From contig JAGVJN010000017.1 of assembly GCA_020051095.1 (NCBI GenBank), positions 24,152 to 88,151 of the forward strand: a stretch of DNA of 64,000 nucleotides, in the 5' to 3' direction. Numbering within the stretch: position 1 is the stretch's first letter; every line of letters starts with the position of its first letter. Both the position numbers and the translations under genes were made by a program. The notes beneath the pieces were generated by a model that searched no databases, was not told the origin of the DNA, and worked only from the letters and a program-made list of their open reading frames with translations. The DNA is from Pseudomonadota bacterium. Lineage in GTDB: Bacteria > Pseudomonadota > Gammaproteobacteria > Legionellales > Legionellaceae. Of the stretch, positions 46,957 to 57,488 are shown piece by piece.

Positions 46957-48046
46957 GATAAAAAAAGAATTAGACAACGCAGACAAACCCGAAAATTCCG
47001 AGGCAGTGGCCAATACCGATCATTCTAAGAAAAACACATCATTGACTGCTTATATCAGCTTAGTGGTCGCTTTCGCCGCTTTGTTTGCAGCCGCTTACAG
47101 CTTCAAACAAGCACAACTTCGCGATGCGTCTTTAAACGAGCAATTATTAATCACCAATAAAACAATCGGTGGCTTAGTTGACGAGCAACAAGAATTTAAA
47201 AAGGCCATTGAATCCGCCGATCAACTGTCCCAAAAGAAAATCACCCTGTTTGAGCAGAAGTTAGAGGGGTTTAAGAAAACGATCCAAGAAGTGGACAAAG
47301 GAAGCAGTGAAGTTGACGTCTATTTTCAATTAAAAAAAGCCCAATACTATTTGCAGCTAGCACAAATTAATGCCCATTGGTCGCAGCAACCGCAAACAAC
47401 CATTGAGCTTTTAAAGCAAGCCGATTTATTATTATCTGGCCAACATCAAAGCGCTATTTATACCATCCGACAACAAATAGCCGAGGATATTTCGACCTTA
47501 GAAAAGCAACCAAAGCTTGATATTGTTGGCTTATTAACAAAAATTAACGCCATCCAAGCACAAATACACCAATTATCCTATCGTGATGATCCATTATTGT
47601 CGAAAAGCAACCATCAAGATGAGAAAGAGAAAGCCGATAAAGAAGGCTGGCGCCAACATATGGCGAATAGTGTCAATGCGTTGGAAAAGCTTGTTGTCAT
47701 TCGTCATCATGACCACACGGTTAAGCCAATCTTGTCTGACAAACAATTTAGTTTAGTGAAAGAAGCGCTCTATGGCGAATTACAGCAAGCTAAGTGGGCT
47801 ATCATTAATGGCAATCAAGCCATCTATAAACTCACCTTAGATCAAACGGTAAAGGCCTTACAACAGCAATTCAATTCAAATCAAACGAACGTAGCAAAAA
47901 TCCTTGGTGAGCTGGAATCCCTACAACAAGTACAATTCCCCCAATCAACCTTTGAACCAAGTAAAGCATTAATGCTACTAAATGAACAAATACAACCGAG
48001 TAGCCATCTTTCGAATAAAACCGCTACATCAGGAGGTAAACACTGA
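46946..48046 (+). CDS. hemX: HemX-like membrane protein
   Basis: HemX is a bitopic inner-membrane protein encoded with heme genes in gammaproteobacteria; its exact function is unsettled. The 366 residues show a hydrophilic start, one membrane segment (AYISLVVAFAALFAAAYSF, about 34-52) and a coiled coil near 70-115. A helical periplasmic-type domain includes VDVYFQLKKAQYYLQLAQINAHW, the HemX hallmark. A Ser/Lys-rich tail ends it. Coupled to hemY by overlapping TGATG. Confidence 0.92.
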   Translation: MTDKIKKELDNADKPENSEAVANTDHSKKNTSLTAYISLVVAFAALFAAAYSFKQAQLRDASLNEQLLITNKTIGGLVDEQQEFKKAIESADQLSQKKITLFEQKLEGFKKTIQEVDKGSSEVDVYFQLKKAQYYLQLAQINAHWSQQPQTTIELLKQADLLLSGQHQSAIYTIRQQIAEDISTLEKQPKLDIVGLLTKINAIQAQIHQLSYRDDPLLSKSNHQDEKEKADKEGWRQHMANSVNALEKLVVIRHHDHTVKPILSDKQFSLVKEALYGELQQAKWAIINGNQAIYKLTLDQTVKALQQQFNSNQTNVAKILGELESLQQVQFPQSTFEPSKALMLLNEQIQPSSHLSNKTATSGGKH

Positions 48047-49212
48047 TGTTTCGTGCTCTATTTTTATTCATCCTTTTAGCTGGATCCGTTTTTTTAGGAA
48101 TACAATTACAACACGACCCCGGCTATATTCTCATTGCCGTAAATAAAATCACGGTAGAAACGACGCTGTGGGTTGGGATTTTTGCACTGATTTTGGCCTT
48201 TGTCCTTATCTATGCCCTAATCCAAATCCTTGGCTCGCTGTACCGGAGTCCTCGTCATTTTCGCCGTTGGCGTAAAAAACGTCATATCGCCATCGCACGA
48301 CGAATGACGCGCAAGGGATTAATTGAGTTTAGTGAAGGTTATTGGCAAGAGGCAAAAAAACATTTACTCAAAGCCCTTCCCTACTCTGACACGCCATTAA
48401 TCAACTATTTAATTGCAGCAAGAGCAGCTCAAGAAATGGGAGATTATACACTCCGAGACCATTACCTTCGGGAAGCCCAGCACTCCATGCCTGAAACAAA
48501 AATTGCGGTTGAATTAACCCAAGCACAACTTCAATTAGCAAATAAGCAATGGGAACAAGCGCTCGCAACCTTAAGGCATCTGCAAGACTTAGCACCAAAA
48601 CATCCCTATGTACTGAAGCTCTTAGCGAAATTATACGAAGCCGTGAAAGACTGGCCCCAACTGATTCAGTTACTGCCTGAGTTAAAAAAGCATCAAGTTG
48701 TCAGTAAAGACCAATATGATACGTTGTTAATACAAAGCTATTTGCAACAATTCCGAATTTTGATTGCACAACGAAGTTATGAAGACGTGTTAGATTTTAA
48801 AAATAATCTGCCCAAAATACTCCGATTTAATCCAAGTTTTATCGCTGAATCAGCACACTTTTATCTTAAACATCAACAACCCGAAAGAGCGGCCGCCATT
48901 GTCCAAAAAGGCTTGTCAAAATATGTCAATGAAAAGTTAATCCATCTTTATGGCGATATACCCGCCACGGAAAATTCGCTAAAATTTGCCGAGTCGTTGC
49001 TACAAAAAAACCCCCATTCTGCCGCTTTACTTTTATGTTGCGGTAAAATTTGCCTTCAACTAGAACTCTGGGGTAAAGCCAAAAAATATCTTCAACAAAG
49101 CATCGACATCACGCCAAGTAAAGAAGCCTATTGGCAATTGGGATGCCTGCTCGAGACCCTCCAACAAGACGAAGAGGCCGTCTTATTATTTAAAAAGGGG
49201 TATGCGCTATAA
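48046..49212 (+). CDS. hemY: HemY-like TPR membrane protein
   Basis: This is the gammaproteobacterial HemY (not protoporphyrinogen oxidase). It has two N-terminal membrane segments (about 3-22 and 41-63) followed by TPR repeats through the C-terminus (KHLLKALPYSDTPLINYLIAARAAQE, ELWGKAKKYLQQSIDITPSKEAYWQLG). The 388 residues match E. coli HemY (398). AGGAGG precedes the ATG, which overlaps the hemX stop. In E. coli it is thought to assist coproporphyrin handling. Confidence 0.93.
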   Translation: MFRALFLFILLAGSVFLGIQLQHDPGYILIAVNKITVETTLWVGIFALILAFVLIYALIQILGSLYRSPRHFRRWRKKRHIAIARRMTRKGLIEFSEGYWQEAKKHLLKALPYSDTPLINYLIAARAAQEMGDYTLRDHYLREAQHSMPETKIAVELTQAQLQLANKQWEQALATLRHLQDLAPKHPYVLKLLAKLYEAVKDWPQLIQLLPELKKHQVVSKDQYDTLLIQSYLQQFRILIAQRSYEDVLDFKNNLPKILRFNPSFIAESAHFYLKHQQPERAAAIVQKGLSKYVNEKLIHLYGDIPATENSLKFAESLLQKNPHSAALLLCCGKICLQLELWGKAKKYLQQSIDITPSKEAYWQLGCLLETLQQDEEAVLLFKKGYAL

Positions 49213-49411
49213 ATTGAGCGCTATCCCTCGCACAATTTCTCACTCCGATTTGTATATCGTATAAAGCTTGTCTATAGTAAATTTATATAACCAACGGATA
49301 ATAAATTGATTTTTTGCAGCAACGCTTCAAGCCGACGCAAAATTCAATGGAACACCTGTGCTATGAAGCAATTTTCTTAAACTCTAATTGTCGATGATAT
49401 GAGGCGCAACA

Positions 49412-50806
49412 ATGAAAACAAGAATAGAAACAGACAGCATTGGAGAAATTGCGGTCGATGCCAGCAAGTATTGGGGTGCTCAAACCCAGCGCTCTATCAT
49501 CCATTTCTCCATTGGTGAGGACTTGATCCCCCATGAAATCATTAAGGCAATTGGGATATTAAAAAAAGCCTCCGCACTGGCTAATACAGAACTTAAAATT
49601 CTCGAAAAAGAAAAACGAGATTTGATTATTCAAGCTGCCGAGGAAGTCATCGAAGGAAAATTAAATGATCATTTTCCTCTGCATGTATGGATGACAGGCA
49701 GCGGAACACAGTCCAATATGAACGTGAATGAGGTGATCTCAAATCGTGCGATTGAACTAACTGGGGGTGCTATGGGAAGTAAAATACCCATTCATCCCAA
49801 TGATCACGTTAACATGTCGCAGTCCTCTAATGACACATTTCCCACAGCCATGTATATTGCCACCGCCTGTGAAGTCAATGAACGGTTATTACCAGCCGTT
49901 CGCTATATGCAGAGCGACTTAGAAAAAAAATCACACCAATGGCGAGATATTGCGAAAATTGGACGAACCCATATGCAAGATGCAGTCCCGCTCACACTTG
50001 GACAGGAATTTTCAGGTTATGCGGCATTAATTAAGAAAGATATCGCCCGCATTGAATTTGCCCTGAAAGATGTTTATGAATTGGCAATTGGGGGAACTGC
50101 CGTAGGTACCGGTCTCAACGCCCCCCCTGGCTTCGCAAAAAGGGCGGCAAAGCACATTGCTAAAATAACAGGATATCCATTCGTATCCGCCCCGAATAAA
50201 TTTGAAGTTCAAGGTTCGCACGACGCACTGATTGCAATGAGTGGCGCTTTTAAGACACTAGCAACCTCTTTATTTAAAATAGCCAACGATATTCGTCTTT
50301 TAAGTTGCGGCCCAAGAGCAGGGCTTCATGAGTTGCTTATTCCTTCCAACGAACCCGGATCATCAATCATGCCAGGCAAGGTAAACCCGACTCAATGTGA
50401 AGCGATGGCGATGGTCGCTGCTCAAGTGATGGGGTATGATTTCGCCAATACGATTGCGGGTTCTGGCGGCTATTTAGAAATGAATGTTTACAAGCCCATG
50501 ATTGCATTTAACCTCATTCAATCCATTCGAACTTTATCAGACACCTGCATAAACTTCACCAAATACTTGTTAGAAAACACGGAGCCAAACAAGGAAAAAA
50601 TAGAATATTATTTAGAAAACTCCTTGATGTTAGTCACGGCACTAACACCCATCATCGGTTATGACAAAGCATCGAAAATGGCTCATTATGCGGACAATCA
50701 TAATTGTTCGCTGGCCGAAGCAAATCGTCAGTTAGGATTCTTAAGTGATGAGGAATTTAACAAAGCGATTGACCCACACAAAATGACACAAGGCGGTCGT
50801 TTATAA
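49412..50806 (+). CDS. fumC: Fumarate hydratase class II
   Basis: FumC hydrates fumarate to malate and is iron-independent and oxidant-resistant. The 464 residues (E. coli 467) begin [26 protein letters not shown]. Substrate motifs are [38 protein letters not shown] and [20 protein letters not shown]. The signature loop [15 protein letters not shown] is intact, with its catalytic Ser in GSS. GAGGCG precedes the ATG. Monocistronic, convergent with ftsB. Confidence 0.97.
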   Translation: MKTRIETDSIGEIAVDASKYWGAQTQRSIIHFSIGEDLIPHEIIKAIGILKKASALANTELKILEKEKRDLIIQAAEEVIEGKLNDHFPLHVWMTGSGTQSNMNVNEVISNRAIELTGGAMGSKIPIHPNDHVNMSQSSNDTFPTAMYIATACEVNERLLPAVRYMQSDLEKKSHQWRDIAKIGRTHMQDAVPLTLGQEFSGYAALIKKDIARIEFALKDVYELAIGGTAVGTGLNAPPGFAKRAAKHIAKITGYPFVSAPNKFEVQGSHDALIAMSGAFKTLATSLFKIANDIRLLSCGPRAGLHELLIPSNEPGSSIMPGKVNPTQCEAMAMVAAQVMGYDFANTIAGSGGYLEMNVYKPMIAFNLIQSIRTLSDTCINFTKYLLENTEPNKEKIEYYLENSLMLVTALTPIIGYDKASKMAHYADNHNCSLAEANRQLGFLSDEEFNKAIDPHKMTQGGRL

Positions 50807-50854
50807 AGAGAATGCTAGGAATGGGGCAGGCGGTATTGTTTTCTATATGTTGAC

Positions 50855-51145
50855 TCAAGCCCCTTTTGCCTCATCGCTTTTTTTAAATTGAAAAAAGCGC
50901 TCCCCTTCACGAACCATGCCCAGCTCAGATCGAGCTCTTCCCTCAACGGCCTCTTGATTTTGCTTGATTGCATCAACTTCCGAAGCAATGTGTTGGTTCT
51001 CATCAGCCAGTTTTTCATTACTTGTTAAGAGTTCTTGCATTAAGCGTTGCGTGTGCCGTTGTTCAAAAATACCAGTATCCCCAAACCACAACTTAAATTG
51101 CAATGCTAACAATAGTACAACCAAGCTGACCTTAAGCATTTTCAT
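50855..51145 (-). CDS. ftsB: Cell division protein FtsB
   Basis: FtsB joins FtsL and FtsQ in the divisome. The 96 residues have one membrane segment (MLKVSLVVLLLALQFKLWFG), then a coiled coil (about 30-72), the conserved ELGMVREGERFFQF end and a charged tail. Size and GEXFF signature match. The common neighbours eno and ispD are not adjacent here, so its context is unusual. Convergent with fumC. Confidence 0.93.
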   Translation of the reverse strand: MKMLKVSLVVLLLALQFKLWFGDTGIFEQRHTQRLMQELLTSNEKLADENQHIASEVDAIKQNQEAVEGRARSELGMVREGERFFQFKKSDEAKGA

Positions 51146-51337
51146 GGTAATATCCCAAACATCTTCCTAAAGAAATAGTCTAAAGCAGTTTTATAAAGAA
51201 TCCAATATTGAATCGAGGCTATTGACCAACACATTATAAAAGATATTAATGCAAACGTTTACGTACATTCTAGCCAAAACCTTGGAAGTTATGGTCCTAA
51301 ACACTCCAAATTTGCCTACTAGAGCAACTTAAGGATT

Positions 51338-52351
51338 TCATTCAGATAACGGCCATCGCGCTTTGACCACAACCGATAAATCCTCATCGGTTTCACCCTG
51401 AATCAAACGTTTCCAACCTGCATAGGCAACCATAGCACCATTATCGGTGCAAAATTGCATCGAAGGGTAGGACAATTTAATATCGTGTTTATCAGTTAAA
51501 ACCGCCAATTGCTGGCGTAAATATCGGTTAGCCCCCACACCACCCGCAACAATTAGCTGATGCATGTTCGTTTGCTTTATTGCGCGATGGCATTTGATGA
51601 CAAGTGTTTCCACGACGGCTTGTTGAAATGCATAGGCAATTTGTTGTTTAGCAGCGTTATCTTGACTTGAATGATTCCACGCATTTAACGCGTGGGTTTT
51701 TAGACCACTAAAGCTAAAATCTAGCCCCGGCCTATCGGTCATCGGGCGAGGAAAAGCCGGCAAGGTCTGCAAGGCGATGGGGCACTCATCGGCTAATTTT
51801 GCTAACATGGGGCCACCAGGATAGTCGATTCCCATGAGTTTAGCAGTTTTATCAAATGCTTCACCCACAGCATCATCTAACGTATCACCCAACAGCTCAT
51901 AGCTCCCAGCTTGATGCACCGCAATTAATTGGGTGTGCCCCCCTGATACCAATAATGCCAAATAAGGTGGTTCCAACGCGTTATCATCGAGTTGGGCAGC
52001 TAATAAATGCGCTTCCAAATGGTTGATGGCTAAAGCAGGAATAGCAAGTGAAAAAGCAAAGCTCTTAGCGAAGCAAGCACCCGTTAGGAGTGCCCCCATT
52101 AATCCAGGCCCTGCTGTATAAGCTACCGCATCCAAATCAGATTTGCTCATTTTAGCTTCTTCTAACGCTGCGGAAACTAAAGGCACCAAATATTTAACAT
52201 GATCTCTCGATGCTAATTCAGGAACAACCCCGCCATACTGTTGATGAAGAGCAATTTGAGAATGGAGTTGATGGGCAACTAAACCCGCATGGCTATCGTA
52301 AATTGCTACCCCTGTTTCATCGCAAGATGATTCAATGCCTAAAACTTTCAT
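51338..52351 (-). CDS. tsaD: tRNA N6-adenosine threonylcarbamoyltransferase TsaD
   Basis: TsaD transfers threonylcarbamoyl to A37 of ANN-decoding tRNAs with TsaB/TsaE. The 337 residues (E. coli 337) start [19 protein letters not shown]. The metal-binding [11 protein letters not shown] (HxxxH), [10 protein letters not shown] and [13 protein letters not shown] are all present. It is divergent from rpsU, as in many gammaproteobacteria. A TATAAT (minus strand, 52378-52383) about 30 bases before the ATG is a plausible -10. Confidence 0.97.
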   Translation of the reverse strand: MKVLGIESSCDETGVAIYDSHAGLVAHQLHSQIALHQQYGGVVPELASRDHVKYLVPLVSAALEEAKMSKSDLDAVAYTAGPGLMGALLTGACFAKSFAFSLAIPALAINHLEAHLLAAQLDDNALEPPYLALLVSGGHTQLIAVHQAGSYELLGDTLDDAVGEAFDKTAKLMGIDYPGGPMLAKLADECPIALQTLPAFPRPMTDRPGLDFSFSGLKTHALNAWNHSSQDNAAKQQIAYAFQQAVVETLVIKCHRAIKQTNMHQLIVAGGVGANRYLRQQLAVLTDKHDIKLSYPSMQFCTDNGAMVAYAGWKRLIQGETDEDLSVVVKARWPLSE

Positions 52352-52458
52352 AGTTAGATTATGCTAAAATAAAAGGCATTATATCAGATTTGAAATCATT
52401 TATTGACTATTGGCTAGAAATAATGTGTAAATTATCCGGGTTGAACGATAACAAAAAC

Positions 52459-52487
52459 TTGACGTTATCAGAAACTGACACTACAAT
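52459..52487 (+). promoter_or_regulatory. Sigma-70 promoter of rpsU
   Basis: TTGACG (52459-52464) and TACAAT (52482-52487) are separated by exactly 17 bases. Each differs from consensus at one position. The start point near 52494 leaves a leader of about 38 bases before the rpsU ATG. This should drive the rpsU-yqeY-dnaG unit. Confidence 0.75.
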
Positions 52488-52531
52488 TGCCAACTTGTTG
52501 CTTTAATTTATTAATGTTAGAGGAAATTTGA

Positions 52532-52759
52532 ATGCCCACCGTTCGAGTGAAAGAAGGTGAAAACCCAGAATATGCACTACGTCGTTTCAAACGTGCTTGT
52601 GAAAAAGCCGGCATTTTAACTGAATTACGCCGTCGTGAATTTTATGAAAAACCAACTGCTGAGCGCAAACGCAAACAAGCAGCGGCTGTTAAACGACACC
52701 TCAAAAAGATCGCACGTGATACCGTATCATCGAAGCGTGGTGGCCGCAAACGCCGATAA
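52532..52759 (+). CDS. rpsU: 30S ribosomal protein bS21
   Basis: bS21 binds the 30S platform near the anti-Shine-Dalgarno region. The 75 residues start [20 protein letters not shown] and end in a very basic tail ([10 protein letters not shown]). The strong AGAGGA site and the -35/-10 pair upstream fit high expression. First gene of the macromolecular synthesis cluster. Confidence 0.97.
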   Translation: MPTVRVKEGENPEYALRRFKRACEKAGILTELRRREFYEKPTAERKRKQAAAVKRHLKKIARDTVSSKRGGRKRR

Positions 52760-52771
52760 ATTGAAATTATT

Positions 52772-53215
52772 ATGTCGATTCGTGAACTAATCAATGAAAA
52801 TTTAAAACAAGCGATGCGTACTCGTGATAAGCAAGTATTAGAGACGCTTCGCTTGATTAATGCTGCCATCAAACAAATTGAGGTGGATGAACGCATCACC
52901 GTTGATGAGGCAAGAATGCTTGTAATTTTAGATAAATTATGCAAGCAGCGAAAAGAATCGATAGCACAGTATGAAAAGGCTGGCCGGACAGATTTAGTTG
53001 ACAAGGAACAAGCCGAACTCAGCATTATTGAAGCCTATCTCCCTGAACCGCTTTCTGACGATGAGATCAACGCATTAGTTAGCAAAGCCATTCAAGACAC
53101 CCAAGCAGCAACTATGCAGGATATGGGCAAGGTCATGGCGATCCTTAAGCCGGAATTGCAAGGCCGCGCAGATATGGGTAAAGTCAGCCAGTTAATTCGT
53201 TCAAAACTCACTTAG
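52772..53215 (+). CDS. yqeY: GatB/YqeY domain protein
   Basis: YqeY resembles the tRNA-binding tail domain of GatB; its role is unclear, possibly in tRNA amidation. The 147 residues show KQAMRTRDKQVLETLRLINAAIKQIEVDER, then IEAYLPEPLSDDEIN, and the end GKVMAILKPELQGRADMGKVSQLI, all characteristic. It lies 12 bases after rpsU and precedes dnaG by 127 bases, the usual gammaproteobacterial and Gram-positive order. Confidence 0.94.
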   Translation: MSIRELINENLKQAMRTRDKQVLETLRLINAAIKQIEVDERITVDEARMLVILDKLCKQRKESIAQYEKAGRTDLVDKEQAELSIIEAYLPEPLSDDEINALVSKAIQDTQAATMQDMGKVMAILKPELQGRADMGKVSQLIRSKLT

Positions 53216-53342
53216 CAGTTTTAGCGTCATAATAGGAAAGCACCTAGACGCAAAAAGTATTAGTAAAAATAGCCTCCCAAGCGTAAACAACGTGATACAA
53301 TGAAAGCTTATCAATCGTAATTTTAATTCAAAAAGGTACCTG

Positions 53343-55091
53343 ATGGCAGGCTTAATCCCCCGACCTTTCATTGATGAATTAATCAATACAACCGACATTG
53401 TTGAGCTAATTGACAGCTATGTGCCACTTAAAAAACAGGGCAGTAGTTTTGTTGCCTGTTGCCCTTTTCACCATGAAAAAACCCCTTCTTTCAACGTGGT
53501 TGCTAAACGGCAGTTTTATTACTGCTTTGGATGTGGTGCGAGCGGCAACGCCATCAGCTTTATCATGAATCATCTTAACCAAGAATTTGTTGACGCTGTT
53601 GAAACACTGGCGAGCCGTTTGGGGATGGATGTTCCTCGTGAGGGTGGGACAAGTTATGTTAAACAAAATAAAAGCCTTTATGAGTTAATGGCAGAAATTG
53701 CAACCCATTATCAAAAACAACTCAAACAAACCCCTCAAGCAATTAGTTATTTAAAGCAACGTGGGCTAACAGGTGAAGCAGCAAAACGCTATATGCTGGG
53801 CTATGCGCCGTCGGGTTGGCATCACTTAGAGCAAGCCTTTCCCAAACAAGCAAAAACATTAATTGATGCAGGCATGTTGATTGTGAAAGACGACGGCAGC
53901 CACTATGATCGATACCGAAACCGTATTATGTTTCCAATTCATGACAGAAACGGTCGAATCATTGGCTTTGGTGGCCGAGCCATTGAAGCCGATCAAAAAC
54001 CCAAGTACTTAAATTCCCCCGAAACTGCCATTTTCCAAAAAAACCGTGAGCTTTATGGCCTGCACCAAATTATTCAAGAGAAAAACCATCCAAATGAGGT
54101 GATTGTTGTTGAAGGGTATCTGGATGTGATTGCATTGGCGCAACATGGGATAATCAATGCCGTTGCCGCGTTAGGAACGGCAACCAGTGCATACCATGTC
54201 CAATTGCTACATAAGCATTTCAAGCGAATCACCTTTTGTTTTGATGGTGACAATGCGGGTCGACAAGCCGCATGGCGCGCGTTAGAGAATAGCTTTTCTC
54301 AACTCAACAGTGGCATTCAAATCCAATTCAGCTTTCTGCCGGATGGTGAAGATCCCGATAGCTTTGTTCGTCAACACGGCCAGCATGCCTTTCAAACGTA
54401 TATCACCAAATCAATGAACATTGAGCACTTCTTTTTACAAACCCTGACTGAATCGATTGAGCTCAATACTGCTGCTGGAAAAAGCCAACTCATTCAAGTA
54501 GCCAAACCCTACTTGACCAAATTATCCGCTGGCCCCTTCCAAAGTTTACTATTGGAAGAGCTTGCAAGAATGACGCACATCACCAGCGACAGGATATGGG
54601 AAATGTGCCAAGTATCCCATCAAGCAGCCAAAGCAATCCAAACGAAAAAATCAGTGACGCGCACCCCCCTGCGCCTTGCCGTTTCCCTACTGTTGCAAAA
54701 TCCCCAGCTTCTTAATCAACAAAGGCATCCCATTGATAAGACACTGTTTGATGAAGAAGAGCATACTGTTTTAATCAAATTAATCGATTTGATTGAACAG
54801 TCTCCTAACTGTACCACTGCCTCATTGCTAGAACACTGGCGGCAAGATGAATTATTTGCCACCATTAATCACTTGGCAGCTTGGGATCATCTCATAACAG
54901 AAGAAAGCATGCTTCACGAATTTAATGACACACTGCGTTATTTACAAAAGCAAGGATTGGAACGCAAAATCCACCAGTTTTTGGCAAAATCACGTCGTGG
55001 AGAGCTCTCCCCAACCGATCGACATGAATTATCAAAAATGCTACAATTAAAGACAAGATATAACACGGTTAAGTCAAGCTCGTCAGCCTAG
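53343..55091 (+). CDS. dnaG: DNA primase DnaG
   Basis: DnaG makes RNA primers for replication. The 582 residues (E. coli 581) carry the N-terminal CHC2 zinc site with Cys40, His43, Cys61 and Cys64 (ACCPFHHEKTPSF, YYCFGCGASG). The TOPRIM core follows with VVEGYLDVIALAQHGI and FCFDGDNAGRQAA, and a C-terminal helical DnaB-binding region from about 440. AAAGGT precedes the ATG. Confidence 0.97.
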   Translation: MAGLIPRPFIDELINTTDIVELIDSYVPLKKQGSSFVACCPFHHEKTPSFNVVAKRQFYYCFGCGASGNAISFIMNHLNQEFVDAVETLASRLGMDVPREGGTSYVKQNKSLYELMAEIATHYQKQLKQTPQAISYLKQRGLTGEAAKRYMLGYAPSGWHHLEQAFPKQAKTLIDAGMLIVKDDGSHYDRYRNRIMFPIHDRNGRIIGFGGRAIEADQKPKYLNSPETAIFQKNRELYGLHQIIQEKNHPNEVIVVEGYLDVIALAQHGIINAVAALGTATSAYHVQLLHKHFKRITFCFDGDNAGRQAAWRALENSFSQLNSGIQIQFSFLPDGEDPDSFVRQHGQHAFQTYITKSMNIEHFFLQTLTESIELNTAAGKSQLIQVAKPYLTKLSAGPFQSLLLEELARMTHITSDRIWEMCQVSHQAAKAIQTKKSVTRTPLRLAVSLLLQNPQLLNQQRHPIDKTLFDEEEHTVLIKLIDLIEQSPNCTTASLLEHWRQDELFATINHLAAWDHLITEESMLHEFNDTLRYLQKQGLERKIHQFLAKSRRGELSPTDRHELSKMLQLKTRYNTVKSSSSA

Positions 55092-55179
55092 TTTTACTAG
55101 TAAGTCAATACATGAGGGGAAGCCCCTAAAAAATATCATTTTCTTTGAATGGTTACTGGCAAGTTTTGCTCAAGCGGTT

Positions 55180-55185
55180 TATAAT
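55180..55185 (+). promoter_or_regulatory. Possible -10 box upstream of rpoD
   Basis: A consensus TATAAT lies in the 335-base gap between dnaG and rpoD, with TGGCAA 17 bases upstream as a poor -35 box. If used, rpoD would have a leader of about 235 bases. No other gene-like feature was found in the gap. Confidence 0.4.
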
Positions 55186-55426
55186 CACTAAATTTAGGAA
55201 GACAAAAGAAACAGGACATAGGCAGCCCCCCCAAGATCAAGGCAAAAGGAAATTTTGATGCGGGTGTTTAGACTAACTAAATGACCGAATCAAAATTTCT
55301 TTTTAACGCAGAAATTGAGGTTTTGCATATATCCTGAGGAATTAACCTGTGTTTGGCGTATGGTGTAAATTCTTAATCGAAATTGCATCAATTTCATAAT
55401 TTTTTCAAGGCGAAGTGTCAATTGCT

Positions 55427-57397
55427 ATGAACGATCAAGAACAACAGAGCTCACAAATTACCAAAGTAATCAGTTTAGGTCGCGATCAAAAATATTTAAC
55501 GTATGCCCAAATCAACGACTTGATGCCTGATGTTGTCGGAACCGAAACCTACGAAGTGTTCATTAACATGTTAGAAGAAATGAACATCAAGGTTTTTGAA
55601 CATCCTCCCAGTGAAGATGAACTCACGCTCCTTAATGATGATGATACATTGGGCGATGAAGACGATATCCGAGAAGCCGCTGCCACAGTTGCCTCCCTCG
55701 ATAAAGAATCCGGTCGAACGACGGATCCTGTCCGCATGTACATGCGTGAAATGGGTACTGTCGAGTTACTGACACGAGAAGGCGAAATCCGAATTGCCAA
55801 GCGAATAGAAGAAGGGATATACCAAGTTCTGAAATCGCTCGCCCATTATCCAGAAACCATCCAGATGGTATTAGAAGATTATGATCGCTATCTCGCAGAA
55901 GAAATGCGTTTGAGCGACATTATCAGCGGATTTGTTGATAGTGATAGCGAAGAAGAAATTGCACCACCTTCGAATATTGGCTCGATGCTGGATGATGGTG
56001 ATAGTGATAGTGATAGTGATGGTAATAGCAATATTGGTAGTGATGATGATGGTGATGGTGATTCTGAGCCGGACGACGACAGCACTACCGCGACTAGCCT
56101 TGAACTAGATGATGAATCAGACGCTGAATCAGAAGAAGATGATGATGAAGGTGGCGGTCTTGGTGATGAAGGCCCGAACCCCGAGCAAGCAGCCTTATAT
56201 TTCCAAGAATTGCGTGATAATTATAATGCCGCAATGGTTGCACTAAAAGACAAAGGCCGTGGGGATAAAAGAACCATTGAATTGCTGGAATTAATGTCCG
56301 ACTCATTCCTCAAGTTGAAATTAACGTCACGACAAGTTGACCTTTTAACTCGCCACTTCCGTAAAATGCGCGCTTATATTCGTGATGCAGAGCGCCGCGT
56401 CATGCGTATATGTATTGAACGTTGCAAAATGCCTCGAAAAATTTTCATCGAAACCTTCCCCGGCCATGAGACGGATAAAGGCTGGCTTGATATGGCTATC
56501 AAAAAAGCCAACAAGCGTATTGAAATGGATAAAATTGAAGAGCACCGAGAAGAAATATTATCGATTCAAACGAAGTTGTCTGAATTTGAAGACGAGTTTG
56601 GTTTAAAAGTGATTGAAATTAAGGACATCAACCGTAAAATGTCCATCGGCGAAGCCAAAGCTCGCCGTGCCAAAAAGGAAATGGTCGAAGCTAACTTACG
56701 ATTAGTCATTTCCATCGCCAAAAAATATACCAATCGTGGTTTGCAATTCTTAGATCTTATCCAAGAAGGGAATATCGGCTTAATGAAAGCTGTCGATAAA
56801 TTTGAATATCGTCGAGGCTATAAGTTTTCCACCTACGCAACATGGTGGATTCGCCAAGCGATCACCCGCTCAATTGCCGATCAAGCGAGAACAATCCGTA
56901 TACCGGTTCATATGATTGAAACGATCAACAAATTAAACCGAATCTCTCGACAAATTGTGCAGGAGACTGGTCGTGAGGCAACACCGGAAGAACTCGCTGA
57001 AAAAATGGATCTAAGCGAGGATAAGATTCGCAAAGTGTTGAAAATTGCCAAAGAACCCATTTCCATGGAAACGCCAGTTGGTGATGACGATGATTCCCAT
57101 CTGGGCGATTTTATTGAAGATGGTACAATGGATTCCCCTGTTGACACAGCGATTGCCAAAGGGCTTCGCGAAGCCACCATGGAAATTTTGGAAACATTAA
57201 CGCCTCGAGAAGCGAAAGTTCTGCGCATGCGCTTTGGTATTGAAATGAATACTGACCACACCCTCGAAGAAGTTGGAAAGCAATTTGACGTCACCCGTGA
57301 GCGGATTCGTCAAATTGAAGCCAAGGCATTAAGAAAACTCCGCCACCCCTCACGCTCTGAGAAACTCAATAGTTTCCTAGAAGGGGATAACGACTAA
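55427..57397 (+). CDS. rpoD: RNA polymerase primary sigma factor RpoD (sigma-70)
   Basis: RpoD directs transcription of housekeeping genes. From the ATG at 55427 it has 656 residues, against 613 in E. coli. Region 1.1 is the first 80 residues; region 1.2 begins near [21 protein letters not shown]. The core region 2 is [36 protein letters not shown], and region 4.2 is [21 protein letters not shown]. Between regions 1.2 and 2 lies an unusually long Asp/Glu/Ser/Gly stretch (about residues 171-250), coded by short tandem repeats. A GTG at 55415 gives an alternative start. Confidence 0.97.
   Translation: MNDQEQQSSQITKVISLGRDQKYLTYAQINDLMPDVVGTETYEVFINMLEEMNIKVFEHPPSEDELTLLNDDDTLGDEDDIREAAATVASLDKESGRTTDPVRMYMREMGTVELLTREGEIRIAKRIEEGIYQVLKSLAHYPETIQMVLEDYDRYLAEEMRLSDIISGFVDSDSEEEIAPPSNIGSMLDDGDSDSDSDGNSNIGSDDDGDGDSEPDDDSTTATSLELDDESDAESEEDDDEGGGLGDEGPNPEQAALYFQELRDNYNAAMVALKDKGRGDKRTIELLELMSDSFLKLKLTSRQVDLLTRHFRKMRAYIRDAERRVMRICIERCKMPRKIFIETFPGHETDKGWLDMAIKKANKRIEMDKIEEHREEILSIQTKLSEFEDEFGLKVIEIKDINRKMSIGEAKARRAKKEMVEANLRLVISIAKKYTNRGLQFLDLIQEGNIGLMKAVDKFEYRRGYKFSTYATWWIRQAITRSIADQARTIRIPVHMIETINKLNRISRQIVQETGREATPEELAEKMDLSEDKIRKVLKIAKEPISMETPVGDDDDSHLGDFIEDGTMDSPVDTAIAKGLREATMEILETLTPREAKVLRMRFGIEMNTDHTLEEVGKQFDVTRERIRQIEAKALRKLRHPSRSEKLNSFLEGDND
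55937..56176 (+). repeat. Acidic low-complexity coding repeat in rpoD
   Basis: Inside rpoD, about 80 codons are nearly all Asp, Glu, Ser and Gly. From 55991 to 56062 they are made of GAT, GGT, AGT and close variants in tandem (GATAGTGATAGTGATAGT). The rest of rpoD does not share this composition. Confidence 0.8.
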
Positions 57398-57412
57398 GCC
57401 AGTCACTCGATA

Positions 57413-57442
57413 AAGGTGGGCATCGCAGCGCGTGCCCACCTT
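57413..57442 (+). terminator. Hairpin after rpoD
   Basis: AAGGTGGGCA and TGCCCACCTT form a perfect 10-bp GC-rich stem, 15 bases after the rpoD stop. No T-run follows on the plus strand. It lies between convergent rpoD and the efflux operon and could serve both. Confidence 0.6.
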
Positions 57443-57488
57443 GACTGATTAGAACACCCACAATATTTGCATCATCGGGCAGATAGGA

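Noticed and set aside
52642..53025. 127-codon minus-strand frame across rpsU and yqeY
   Set aside because: It is antisense to two conserved genes; its Arg/Leu-rich composition is an artefact.
55888..56085. Ser/Leu-rich minus-strand frame in rpoD
   Set aside because: It is the complement of the acidic GAT/AGT repeats and not a gene.
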